From Bugulina stolonifera (lineage: Eukaryota > Bryozoa > Gymnolaemata > Cheilostomatida > Bugulidae): 64,000 nucleotides of DNA. Positions 12,557 to 23,715 of this stretch are shown here, one piece after another (the first letter of the stretch is position 1; each line of letters starts with the position of its first letter). The stretch lies in the NCBI GenBank assembly GCA_935421135.1, contig OW285188.1, positions 23,971,233-24,035,232 on the forward strand, given 5' to 3'. The translations under genes were made by a program, and so were the position numbers. The notes beneath the pieces were generated by a model. It was given only the letters and a program-made list of their open reading frames with translations. It made no database searches and was not told the origin of the DNA.

Positions 12557-15500
12557 ATGCTTCACCGATCGGGTACTCTGAGAAAGATGTTCAGTTGGCG
12601 AGTCCATGATGTGCAGAGACAGCACATGCATCAGAAGGTAGCTTGTGTGGACAGATCTGATCTAAAGGATGCCAAGCGAGTCGTCATAAAACTTGGCAGT
12701 GCTGTCATCACTCGGGAAGACGAGTGTGGTATAGCACTTGGTAGACTAGCCTCTATTGTTGAGCAGGTAAATATAATCAACCTATGTAGCGGTTTATTCA
12801 AAGCTTTGTCCAATGGAATGTGAATATACATGTGTTACTGCATGTGGGTTTATTACAAATCATGTAGATTGGCAATGTATTGGCTGTATATTATATTGAC
12901 TGTTGCATCTCCCCTTACCGGTCCATACTATTGTCTGATTTGTTGTCTCTGTGAAGACAGCTTGTGACCTGATTGTGAGTTACCTTTCTTTGTTGGTTCA
13001 TAAAAATGTTGATGAGCCTGATGTATAATTTTGGTACATGTAGCCACCTTTTATTTTGTCTCTCTTCTTAGACAAACTACGAGACAGACGTATGCATAGT
13101 GCATGTAGACTGTAGCATATGTAATATCTATATCTATGTTTTAGACTGCAGAGCTACATCTCTCTGGTAACCAACCTCTGGTAATCACAAGTGGTGCCAT
13201 CGCTTTTGGGAAACAGAAACTGCAGCAGGAATTATTCATGTCTCGTAGCATGCGGCAGACACTTATAACCAATAGGAACAACTCTAAGGTAAGGCTCGTC
13301 TTTGTTACCCTCTGAACCTGGGTTCCTGTGCCAATGTAGCCTTGTGTAATGTAGGTGGTGTGTTTGTTACCCCCAACCAAATCTCATATTATTAGGAGAC
13401 ACTCCATTAGCTAGAAGATGGTTTTCCATACACAATTGATTAAATAGTGTAATACAACTAAATATTTTGTAGCACTTTTTGCATACGGAATGTATTTTGA
13501 GGTTAACAGTAGAAAAAATATGCATAATTGCACTGCAGTTGTACAGTGTATATAGGGCTACTGCAGTTTGTACTGTTTAGATATTTCATCAGCAAGCCTT
13601 GTGTCATGTGTCAACCGCTAAAAATAAATGTGACAATAATTATATAAATGAGCATAGATCCTAAAGCAGATAACTGTCTGGCTTGCTTTGCAGTCCTCTT
13701 AGTAGTAGATGATAATTATTGGAAAGACATGTAGTTTGTACTATTCCCCCACTGCACTATCAGAAGTACACAATATATAGCTGATTGTGTGTCTGTCTAT
13801 ACAACCACTCTGATTATTTTCATACTCAGGAAATTAATGCCATCCATGTTACTGAAGGCACTTTAACCATGTCTTCAGACTGTTACAAATAATGTTTCAT
13901 TGTTAGTAGTATTAGTACAGGTGTATTTGTGTGTGAAATGTACACTTGTGTAGTCTATATCTTGTATGCTTAATTTAAATAGTGTACATGTTCATTTACT
14001 GTAAGCTTATCAGGAATTTCCTTATGTTACCCTTGTTCAGGGAATCCCACACATACTAATATACATATAATTGTGGATTGCCAGGGATTGATAATTCCAA
14101 CAACAATGCCTACTATTTCATTGAATAACTGGAGACATACTCTATATTGTATAGTATACAGTATTTTACATGATATTATAGAGTGAACATATGGTTGAAC
14201 CAAGAGCTTGTGCAGCTGTAGGACAGAGTGGACTCATGTCTCTCTATGAGTCCATGTTTGCCCAGTACGGAGTGAGGACAGCACAGGTACTGGTCACTAA
14301 ACCCGACCTCTACCATGAAAGCAGCAGGAAAAACCTGACCAGCACCCTTAATGAGCTACTCAGGCTTAACATCATACCCATAGTCAACACGAATGATGCA
14401 GTGGCTCCGCCCCCTGAGAGGGATATGGACTTGGCTGGAGTAAGTTACACTTTGGATTAGGGGACTCCACTGGAGCTGGACATACCTTTGTTATATCATG
14501 AGATGCAAGTACAAGACTGTAATCTTGCATGTTTTACTATTATTATTATAGGTTATCAGCATAAAGGATAATGACAGTTTGGCTGCTAGACTAGCTGTGG
14601 AGGTAGATGCAGATGTAATGCTGCTCCTATCAGACGTAGATGGTATCTACACAAGTCCACCAGGGACTGATGGCTCCAGGCTCCTGCCTACATACTGCCC
14701 AGCCAGTGACTCTGCCAGTGTTATCTTTGGTGGCAAGTCTAGGGTTGGCCTGGGTGGCATGGACTCCAAGGTAGTTATCGTGTATTTGTGGAGGCGTGTT
14801 GTAATTCTCACAATAGATGAGCTGCCAAGTCAATGTGCTGGTTGAAATATTGTTATAGGGATCAGATTCTACTTAGCATGATTTATTGTAAGCCTCCACC
14901 TTTTCTGTAAAGGTGTTACTAGTAGTATTCACTGAGCTGGATGCATTCACCATTACTGTCTAGTGTATCTGCTGCCCTTTGAATACTATTCAGGTGAAAG
15001 CAGCCACCTGGGCCTTGGAGCATGGTGTGAACGTAGTTATATGTAATGGATCGTCACAGCACACCATCAAAGCTATTATGGATGGTAGAAAGATTGGAAC
15101 GTTTTTCACTAATGTGCAGCAGACAGCCAATCCCCCAGAGTTCCAGGCAGCTAAAGGTTGGTACACTGGTACCCTGTGCTTGCTTTCTATTCACTAGTAA
15201 TTTATACATAAATAGCACCCACTCTACTGCTAATGACTTACCTATCTTCTACACAGTACAGAATAATTTATAACGTTTCTGTATCAATTTTTTGTAACTT
15301 CTGGCCATCTTTTTTAGCTAATTATGTCCTTCATCTTTGTCTGTAGCCCGAGAAGGTAGCCAGGTATTGCAGGCATTAGAACCAGAGAAGAGAGCAGATA
15401 TAATCTACAGTTTAGCTAATCTTCTTCTCGATAGACAGGAAGATATCATGGCAGCTAATAAGAGAGATATAGACCTGGCAAAGGAACAAGGTACCTACTC

Positions 15501-18500
15501 TATAACAGTGTGTATAAAGGAGGTAGATAAATGCTATATGGAAATATATCCAACTGTTTTAGTCAAATAAATTTGAATAATCGTACACACAGTGTGTCAC
15601 TCAGGCTTTACTACCTGGTGATGAATTTGACATGACATTAACCTGTGATATATTTGACAGGTATGGATGGGCCAATGTTAGCTAGACTGGTTCTCACTCC
15701 CTCTAAACTGGCCTCTCTAGCAGGTGGTCTCAGACAAATAGCTGCTACGTCACACAGTGTCCTGGGACAGGTGAAAAAGCACACCTTAATATCGGAGGTA
15801 AGTTATAAAATACACTGAATAATAAATATTACTGCTCTAATTGAGTGTCTCAGGTAGGAATTAGATTATATAATTTTGTTGTTTCAAAGTTCCATTATCT
15901 TTAATAATATATGCATGAAAGTGGATGTTTTGTTGTCTTTATTCATATTTCAAAATTATTTGCTTTCTGCGTGAAGTATGTCTACATTGTACATAACAAT
16001 GTTCAAATACAATTGGGAATGGATTGTACTTTTTATAGTACTCGTATATATATACGCATGTATGCATGGTGCACATGTATTATACTAATGACATCATTAT
16101 ACTGATTGATGTACTGTATATATTATAGGACATGGATCTCATGCAAGTGACCGTACCTATTGGTGTACTACTCATTATATTTGAGAGTAGACCGGACTGT
16201 CTTCCTCAAATAGCAGCCTTAGCTATTAGCAGCGGTAATGGTTTGCTTCTGAAAGGAGGATCAGAGGCTATGAATAGTAACATCTTACTACATGAGTTAG
16301 TACAAGAAGCGTTAGAACCACACGTACCAAAGGATACAATAGCCTTGGTGAGATAAATGTACATGCACACTGTATATGTGTATTCAAAAGCCTGTAATAT
16401 ATTAGCACCATTTGTTTATAATAGAATTGATATGTTTTCAGTTGATCAGTATCAATTTAGCTCTAGAGTACTTTGTACTGGGACATGCTAAGTATAGTGT
16501 TGTACAATTTAGTGTAGGCCTAATATACATGTACACGTAGTATTTAGTGTATACCCTGTATATGTATTAGTAGTCATGCGACTGTGTGCTGCAGGTAAAA
16601 AAGAGAAAGAATACACATAGTAAATAGCATGGTAAGTTACAGCAATGGTATAGTCTTGTGTCTGTGTGCTGCAGGTAAACAAGAGAGAGGATATACAGGA
16701 CCTACTGCAGCTAAAGGATCACATAGATCTTGTCATTCCCAGAGGAAGTAAGGACTTAGTCAACAGGATACAGACTCAGAGCGCCGGTATTCCCGTCCTC
16801 GGACACAGTGAAGGCGTGTGTCACGTGTATGTCGACTCCGACTGCGACCCTAACATGGCTCTTGGCATCAGTGAGTGGCAGTAGCTACATGTCTATGTCA
16901 TAGTCGACTGGTATAGCAGTATAATGTACACTGTATGTTGTATTTATTGTGTTTGGACGTGTATAAAAACTCTCCATTACCAGTGCAATGTACAGTGTAT
17001 GTATAGAGTTATAAATGGTTAATTGGAGTTGTTTTATCATTGATCAGTTATTAATTACAGTAGCAAACAACTCCAGTATATATAATACAATATATCAACC
17101 TTTACTTGGTGTATGGTATGACCTACTATATGAAGTATATTCTCATCTTGTTTCAGTCCGTGACTCTAAGTGTGATTACCCAGCTGCTTGTAATGCCATG
17201 GAAACTCTACTCATCCACAAGGACCTTGTCAAGACTCAGTTCTTTGATGACCTTCTGGACATGTTTAGAAATGAGAATGTAAGTGCTACCATAATGATGA
17301 TATTGTACCTATTTATATGCAGAGCTGACATATATGCAGTGCTACTCATACTTGTGCCAACAGGGTTATTTACTTCACATAAAATTATTATTGTTGAAGT
17401 CATCTTATCTATGTTGATAAAATTCTTTTCTCTGTTGATATTTGTCCAATAGGTTGGGTGGAGTGAGCATTATTTTATTTAACTTCAATGTATTGGTGTT
17501 GCGCTTGTTATTATTTCTATTCTTCTCATGGCAGCATAGACATGTTATTTATTGTCAGGTGCGAGTTCATTCTGGTCCAAGGCTGAACTCTATGCTGTCA
17601 TTTGGACCTCCTCTTGCTGGCTCAATGAAGACTGAGTACAGTGACCTGGTGTGCACTGTGGAAGTTGTGGATAATGTTATGGAAGCAGTCAATCATATCC
17701 ACAAGAACGGCAGCAGCCATACTGATACTATAGTCACCAATGATGGTAATTCATTTACATGTCTACAATCTACACTGTTCACCGTTTGCTTGAACTGCCA
17801 TTTACACATTTCATCATATTTCTCAAGATTTCCAGACTAGCTTAGACTGAGCTAAGGGGCATACAGAGTACAGTATGACTAGTATATATATATAAAGTAC
17901 ATGACAGGCGGACTCTATAAGCTAGGCATAACACCTATCCAGTTCATAACAGACATGGATTTTGAATAAACTTTCTAATTGGAGTTGTCATATCTGATAT
18001 TAACTAGTTACAACAGGGCCAGTGAACAGATGAAGTACTGTTTTGCCCTAGAATGAGGCTTGTTCACCATAATAGTACTTAATCACAACACTGTCTTTCT
18101 ACATTGAGAACATTACACTAGTGTATGCATGAATCTGATTTTAATGTTGACAGATAGGAAAGCAGAGCTCTTTCTTCAGAGCACGGACAGTGCTGTAGTG
18201 ATGAGAAACTCTAGCACAAGATTCTCTGATGGTTATCGATTTGGTTTAGGTAAGCACTAATATTATTATGTAATAAGCTGTTATAATCGTGTATATTTTA
18301 CACACTACTTAGTGTTGATAATAATGCTCTTAGAATTACAATCACAGCTCAAATGTGTTGCCTTTGGAGTTGTGTGATCCTTTTTTATTATAATATGGTC
18401 TTATAATTGGGATTACAATATTCTATTACAAGAATATTTTCATAGCCTTAGATCTCACATTTTAATAGGGGTTTTGACAAGAATTCAGCAGTGTGAAATT

Positions 18501-19006
18501 TGTGTCGGTATTCTGTGAACTAATCATAGGTAGACTTTGATGAAATTTTGTATTTATACTGTATATGCTCATTCCTTGCATTTGACCAATCAAATCATCT
18601 GTTGAGGTCAGAAAGTTGTTGGGAGTTTTATGTTGCCTTACAACTTCAGTGGTGCATAAAAAACTAGTGTCTAATGTAGTTATTTTTAATGTCTGGTTTC
18701 TATGTTGTCATCTCCATTGCTACGTTGTTAATTGTACACACAATTTGATAAACAGCCATTTTGTGCCAAATTCTTAGTTGATACAATTAGCCATTGCATA
18801 TCCCCTTGTCCTACTGTCATGTTACAGGAGCAGAGGTTGGTATCAGCACCACCCGAATTCATGCTAGGGGTCCAGTAGGTGTGGAAGGGCTACTTACTAC
18901 AAAATGGATACTCCGCGCTAATGGGCAAACAGTACAAGAGTTTTCCTCTGGACAGAGGAAATATGTTCATGAACATTTACCAGTCATGGAAAGTATGCAG
19001 CAATAG
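12557..19006 (+). CDS. ALDH18A1: delta-1-pyrroline-5-carboxylate synthase (P5CS)
   Basis: This bifunctional enzyme turns glutamate into pyrroline-5-carboxylate, the precursor of proline and ornithine, through glutamate 5-kinase and gamma-glutamyl phosphate reductase. In animals it works in mitochondria. Thirteen exons: 12557-12766, 13145-13288, 14182-14439, 14552-14770, 14994-15156, 15347-15490, 15661-15797, 16129-16347, 16675-16870, 17157-17278, 17559-17745, 18154-18249, 18828-19006. All phases agree, giving 757 residues (human about 795). The Arg-rich start ([15 protein letters not shown]) fits a mitochondrial presequence. The kinase domain begins [11 protein letters not shown] (residue 42) and includes VNTNDA and SVKDNDS-like motifs. 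The reductase domain includes [20 protein letters not shown] and the catalytic-Cys motif [12 protein letters not shown] (Cys575). The two-residue insert that distinguishes the long mammalian isoform is absent; the intron 3 border falls exactly there. Intron 8 carries a duplicated acceptor. Confidence 0.95.
16579..16700 (+). repeat. duplicated 3' splice site of P5CS exon 9
   Basis: The segment CTGTGTGCTGCAGGTAAA plus about 20 following bases occurs twice, 80 bp apart. The second copy is the true acceptor of exon 9 (exon start 16675). The first (acceptor ending 16594) is followed after 37 bases by CATG/GTAAGT, a near-ideal donor. The resulting pseudo-exon, 16595-16631, has an in-frame TAG and is not a multiple of three. 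Confidence 0.75.
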
Positions 19007-19868
19007 GGTGGGAAGAAGGATATTATAGACTTTGAAAATCAAAATCATTTAGACTAGAATCAGTTCAGCTCTATTTTACAATAACTAGAATCTCCTGATA
19101 CTTGCTGCACATGTGATCTCAGCGTAGCATCTAAAATAGTTACCACTACCTACCTACCTACCTACCTACTGGTTTCTTATACAGGGCAATCTTACACCTC
19201 ATTTATAATGATTGACCTGTTTAGCTACAATATTTATACATTTATAATTTTGGACAAGGGAATCTCTAGTGGCAGCATTTAATTTTTTGGTGCAATTTTA
19301 CAAGTTTGTATAATATTATACAAGTATTTTAACCAAGTTTATTTTTGCTTATTTTAAAATATAATAGACTTTGTTTTGAATGGACACAGTGTATTATAAT
19401 GAAAAGTAAAATAATAGACACATCCTAGTTGAGCTTTACTACCAACATAGGAAATAGAGTGGTGTAACAGACAGACAAATTGTAACACAGATAGAAAATT
19501 TCATACAAAACTTAGGTGATTAAGCATACCTGACTTTATCCACTCCCACAAATACTGAGTATTAACCATCCAGTTTCACTACACCTGAATACCACTGATT
19601 GAAACAAAAATATCAAGCCAGTAAGGGACATACATGTACATGTACATGTAGTACAACATATAAATATCATTAACTATAGTAAGACAATACATGCAAAATT
19701 AACACTAATAATGAGAATTAAGGAACTAGCAATGAATGCACTGAGAAATGGAACAACCATATATCATACACAGAGAGATAAGCTGTAAAGTTTAGCCTCT
19801 GTGGTGATGATGAAAAACTAATTAAGAGTTGAGGCTAATTGGTCAGATACGTTGAGTACAGATAGACA
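19007..19868. other. convergent intergenic region P5CS / ZNF706-like
   Basis: These are the 3' flanks of two convergent genes. A short CCTA/TACC tandem run lies at about 19142-19168 and a TACATG repeat near 19629-19650. No gene was seen. Confidence 0.6.
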
Positions 19869-20234
19869 TCAGGCAGCTACATCCTTCAATTGGTCGGGTA
19901 GTGGGGCCTTAGGATGCTTATTTTCGAAATGTTGCTTGTAAGTTTTTGGATCTGGCATTTGTGACTGAAACATAAATGTCTAATTAGAACAACTACCACT
20001 TAGCCTTTGAACGTATATAATGTTAGGAACAATACTGGGTACCAATTTAATACAGGATTAGGCTACTGTGTCAATGACCCCATTACTTACTCTGCAGACA
20101 GTGCAGGAGTAGGTTAGAGCGGCGGCAGCTGCCTTTTTCTGATCAGCAGCAGAATGGCCTTTTTGTTTGGCCATCTGTTCGGTCTTTTTAGCATTTTTCT
20201 GCTTGGACTGTTCTTTCTGGTGCCCTCGAGCCAT
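19869..20234 (-). CDS. ZNF706: ZNF706-like small zinc-finger protein
   Basis: Two exons, 20091-20234 and 19869-19964 (donor GTAAGT, acceptor TTTATGTTTCAG), encode 79 residues; human ZNF706 has 76. The protein begins MARGHQKEQSKQKNAKK, the basic SERF/4F5-like N-terminus, followed by a Lys/Ala-rich stretch. It ends with one C2H2 finger (YSCTVCRSQM...TYKQHFENKH; Cys-x2-Cys-x12-His-x4-His) and a tail like PLPDQLKDVAA. Family members are small nuclear or cytosolic proteins; ZNF706 has been linked to repression of pluripotency genes and to modulation of amyloid aggregation. An in-frame ATG 34 codons upstream is ignored because the family starts at MARG. The gene converges with P5CS, about 860 bp away. 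Confidence 0.93.
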
Positions 20235-20433
20235 TTTCGGAGTAAATCTGGATGTGTTGCTCTTAACTATTAACAGAGAAGACTTTAGTATTTTAGTCAG
20301 CGAGTTTTTAACTAAAGCTGTAGTCAGCAAATACATCGTAATACACCATAATTACTGTATAATCTATTGAGAAAAAAATTAGTTGGAAGGACAACTAGCA
20401 TTTTAATAACTAGTTTTCCCCATGCAGTCACTG

Positions 20434-20503
20434 TGGACCTGATAGTGTAGTGGTAGAGTGCTTGACTGTCATCCATAGGGTCTTGAGCTGAATCTCACCA
20501 ATT
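20434..20503 (+). repeat. tRNA-like (A-box/B-box) sequence, possible SINE head
   Basis: TAGTGTAGTGGTAGAGTG is very close to the D-arm/A-box of tRNA-Asp/Gly genes. After a tRNA-like distance comes GAGCTGAATCTCACCA, a degraded B-box/T-arm, and then a run of eight T (a Pol III stop). The anticodon stem does not pair well, so it is not a working tRNA. It is more likely a tRNA pseudogene or the head of a SINE. Confidence 0.4.
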
Positions 20504-20593
20504 TTTTTTCATTTTAATAATTCGCTAATTCCTTAGCTACTATAAGATTAAGTGGATAACTATAAAATACTAATCTGTAGGATTGCATGCACA

Positions 20594-21921
20594 AGTACCC
20601 ACATACTTGCCAAGTGTCCAGGACACCCCCTTGTTTTTGCGCCTGTTCCTACTAATTTCCCAGCTGTCCTGATTTGGTATCTATGGTGAAAATGCTACCA
20701 AACCTCATAAAACACAAGATAGCCTACAGCCTAAAATAAGCCGTTTTCATAGAAGAAAATATTTCAAAAGTCAGTAAATAGCACTAAAATAGATAATTTA
20801 TTACACGTTGCAAATAAATTTTAGTCAAATAATATACACCCGAATTATGTTGCACTATTTGCTGATGACACACTAATGTACCAATCTATCACTTGCCATG
20901 AGGACACCTTGAGATTCCAGAAAAACCTGCAGGCATTGAGCGGCTGGGCTGTTAGATGGGGAATGGACTTCAACATAAAAAAGAGTAAAATTAACCAGTT
21001 CAACAGCAAAGGCCTCTCCCCAAGCTACTCACTTGATGGGCAGTTACTAGACATTGTTGACGAAGTCCGATATCTGGGGGTCATAATCCAAGCTGAGATG
21101 AGATTTACCGCGCACATTCAGAGAAAACTGATGTCCGCAAAACAGCAACTGGGAATGGTAAAGAAGGCACTTTTCTGGGCTCCTAAGAAGGCTAAATGAC
21201 TAGCCTACAAAGCGCTTTGCCTCCCACACCTGGAGTATACAGCAGCTGCCTGGGATCCTTGTTGCATGTTGCAAACAAGAAATCTCCAGTATTGAGCTGC
21301 TGCAGGACCAAGCGGTGAGATTTATTGCAAATATCAAGGGGGGGGGGGGGTGGTGGGGTCGTATAGAAGAAGCGAAAACCAAGCTTGGTCTGGTCCCACT
21401 GCATAAACGAAGAAAAGACCAAAGGGTGAATCTTCTGATGCGCATCCTAGCGAAGGAAGAGGCACCACCCTTCTCTGTCAGCCTCCTATGATAATATCAT
21501 CAGCAAACCATTCACCACAATGGCTACCACATCCCAGACTCCCTGCCACATTCCGCACAAACGGTTCGTTATTCCACAATAGCTTCTTGCCGCGAACCAT
21601 TCGAAATCGTAAGGGAAAAAATTATTCCGCAACATACACTGCCAACACATAAAAACTGGGCCGTCACTGGACCTGTGCTGAGAACACTACAGCGTAAAAA
21701 TTGAAATTTAATCATATTTAGCAAAAGCTAACACAAATTTTAATACTACAGTTTTCTCAAATGAGGCACGTCCCTTCTACTAGCCCTAGTGGTCTAACGT
21801 GATGACTACTCTAAGTATGCCAAGTAAGTAAGTATGTCCAGAGATCTTGGTACTTGTCCAGGGATTTAGAGCAGACGAGTCCAGATTTTTTGCTCTTGCT
21901 ACTTGACAAGTATGTGTACCC
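20594..21921. repeat. inverted repeat pair flanking a LINE fragment
   Basis: GTACCCACATACTTGCCAAGT at 20594-20614 is mirrored by ACTTGACAAGTATGTGTAC at about 21901-21919, differing by a 2-bp gap and one mismatch. Both are followed inward by GTCCAGG-like sequence. The pair encloses a reverse-transcriptase remnant, so either a LINE fell into a foldback element or the pairing is coincidental. Confidence 0.4.
20845..21700 (+). pseudogene. non-LTR retrotransposon reverse transcriptase, 3' part, broken
   Basis: The plus strand reads LFADDTLMYQS, the (Y/F)ADD catalytic box of reverse transcriptase, then the palm/thumb pattern (SGWAVRWGMDFNIKKSK, VRYLGVII, AYKALCLPHLEYTAAAWDP). Stops at 21197 and later, frameshifts and a G-run at about 21340-21351 break the frame. 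The upstream RT and endonuclease domains are missing. It resembles the CR1/Jockey-type fragment at 38-39.5 kb but is a separate copy. Confidence 0.8.
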
Positions 21922-22684
21922 ACCTCAATTGTTCTACTTGGAACACTGGCTGTAATAATTTACTATCTAAACCATTACTATTAGCTATACTATTATTTTT
22001 TATATTTAAGAAAGTATTTATTATTAATAATTAAATAAGAAGTGGAAAACACAAGGGAAAGGGGCCATAGACATAGTGATAGCAAAGCACAGAACATAAA
22101 CTAAAACTAAACTACTTGACGTTTTATAGTCCCAGTGGTGAAAAACCCAAACCAAGAGAATGGCTGTTCTGTGCAACATGTTATAGGTAGACAGAATTAA
22201 TAGAAGAGAACAATACCTACAAGAACATAAATAGCCTACTACAAAACTAAATAAAACTTAAATATAAAAACAAAATAATATAAACATAAAATAATGCAAT
22301 ATTAAATATTTATGTATAAATAACATATCATTGTAAATTGATATAAAATTAAAAATAATAAACAACTGAAACTGGCCTTACCCTTTGTTGGGGTTTTTTA
22401 AAACCAGAAACGAAACTTTCTTTTACAGACTTCGGCAGATTGTATTGTTAGGCTCTGCAGTGTATTGAAAGTTTTGTGTTGTTTTAGCAAAGGTATATTT
22501 AGTTTTGTTAAAGTTTTTTATCAATAGCAAAGTTCCTAGACAATTCTTGTAACTTTGTTAATAGAAAAAAACTCTGTTTTGTATAAAAAAAAATGTGAAT
22601 CAGAATGTGCCATGGATATTAATTCCTCCCAGAAAAAAGAACACGGTCTGGTCTCAGCCAATCAGAGCCGTTTGTTGTGAGTAA

Positions 22685-22775
22685 ACGTATAGAGTTATCT
22701 CCACCATAGATAACTCTATGATCTCCACTCCATAGAGATAACTCTATGCTCCACTCTATGAAGTTATCTACAAGC
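22685..22775. repeat. tandem palindromic ATAGAGATAACTCTAT units
   Basis: Three imperfect units of about 26 bp (ATAGAGTTATCTCCACC, ATAGATAACTCTATGATCTC, ATAGAGATAACTCTATGCTC) lie in a row, each able to form a short hairpin. The CATAGAG/CTCTATG theme recurs at 7.3, 27.7 and 60.7 kb. Confidence 0.6.
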
Positions 22776-23709
22776 ATTTTTGTAACCGTCTCCGCAGCCA
22801 ATTACATGACTTGGCTAAGGTTCGAGTTTATATCGCCTCGATTCGCCTCATACAGAGATATCTCATATTAGAGTTGCCCACTCATTATTTGGGGGAAATA
22901 ACTCTTATTTATGCCCTACCCCACCATTGTACATGTAGTTTGTACGATAGGAATTATAATAAATACATCATACATGTAATGTAAGGATGAGAGGGTGGCA
23001 GTGAAAAATGAAGAACGTTAATTATTTTATGATAATGCTGTTTGGCGTACTCACTGGATTGGCTAGCCTTACGTCTTGAATTGATTTGTTGTATCCGTCT
23101 TATCTACTAGAAATCTCCATGAAGATTATTTTGTCATATCATAAGTATTAAGTATCACTATCACATTATAAAATACCTACATACAGATACAGCACTAAGC
23201 TAGTGGTACATTGTAGCTCTAAATAGTCTATGTATGTCTGGTATGAATGCACACCTTGGACACGATAAAAATAAAATTAATTTTATTACTGCATTAAATT
23301 TATATTCTGATATATCAATATGTTACAGCGCACCAGGTACACACTATACTCATTTTATAGTGATAGTGTATATGAATATTCATGCTTTAGATGGTCATAA
23401 TACATAATACATAGACAAATGCACATGCAATTATAACAGTAGGGTTCATAACAACAAGGAGTTCAACATGTCCATCATAGTGAAGTTATATTCTACTACT
23501 ACTATAGTAAATAATGAACCATTATAGAAAGTTAACAGTACACTGACCAATGTCTCAAAAGTTCATCTTGTCATATAATATACTGACATAATAAAACAGT
23601 CATAAATAATACATTTTCCACCGATTATTATAATTACACACTCTATTAATAATTATTATATACACCACAGATAAGCTTTACAATGCCGTTCCATTAATAA
23701 AATGGAACA

Positions 23710-23715
23710 TTTATT
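23710..23715 (-). terminator. candidate poly(A) signal overlapping the CREB3L stop
   Basis: AATAAA on the minus strand overlaps the CREB3L stop codon (TAATAAA). It may be the poly(A) signal of a very short 3'UTR, or chance in AT-rich DNA. Confidence 0.35.

Larger units (their letters stand above)
20235..23713. other. repeat-rich intergenic region
   Basis: It lies between the start of the ZNF706-like gene and the 3' end of CREB3L. It contains a tRNA-like block, a broken LINE reverse transcriptase between short inverted repeats, and a cluster of ATAGAG/CTCTAT palindromes near 22.7 kb. No intact gene was seen. Confidence 0.6.

Noticed and set aside
17015..17452. 145-codon plus-strand frame
   Set aside because: Only 17157-17278 is P5CS exon 10. 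The rest is flanking intron that happens to be open.
20058..20336. ZNF706-like frame extended by 34 N-terminal residues
   Set aside because: Known family proteins start at MARG. The extension has no similarity and is probably 5'UTR.
21192..21445. Proline-rich minus-strand frames (PPPPPP)
   Set aside because: They are the antisense of a G-run inside a broken LINE. No start context or family.
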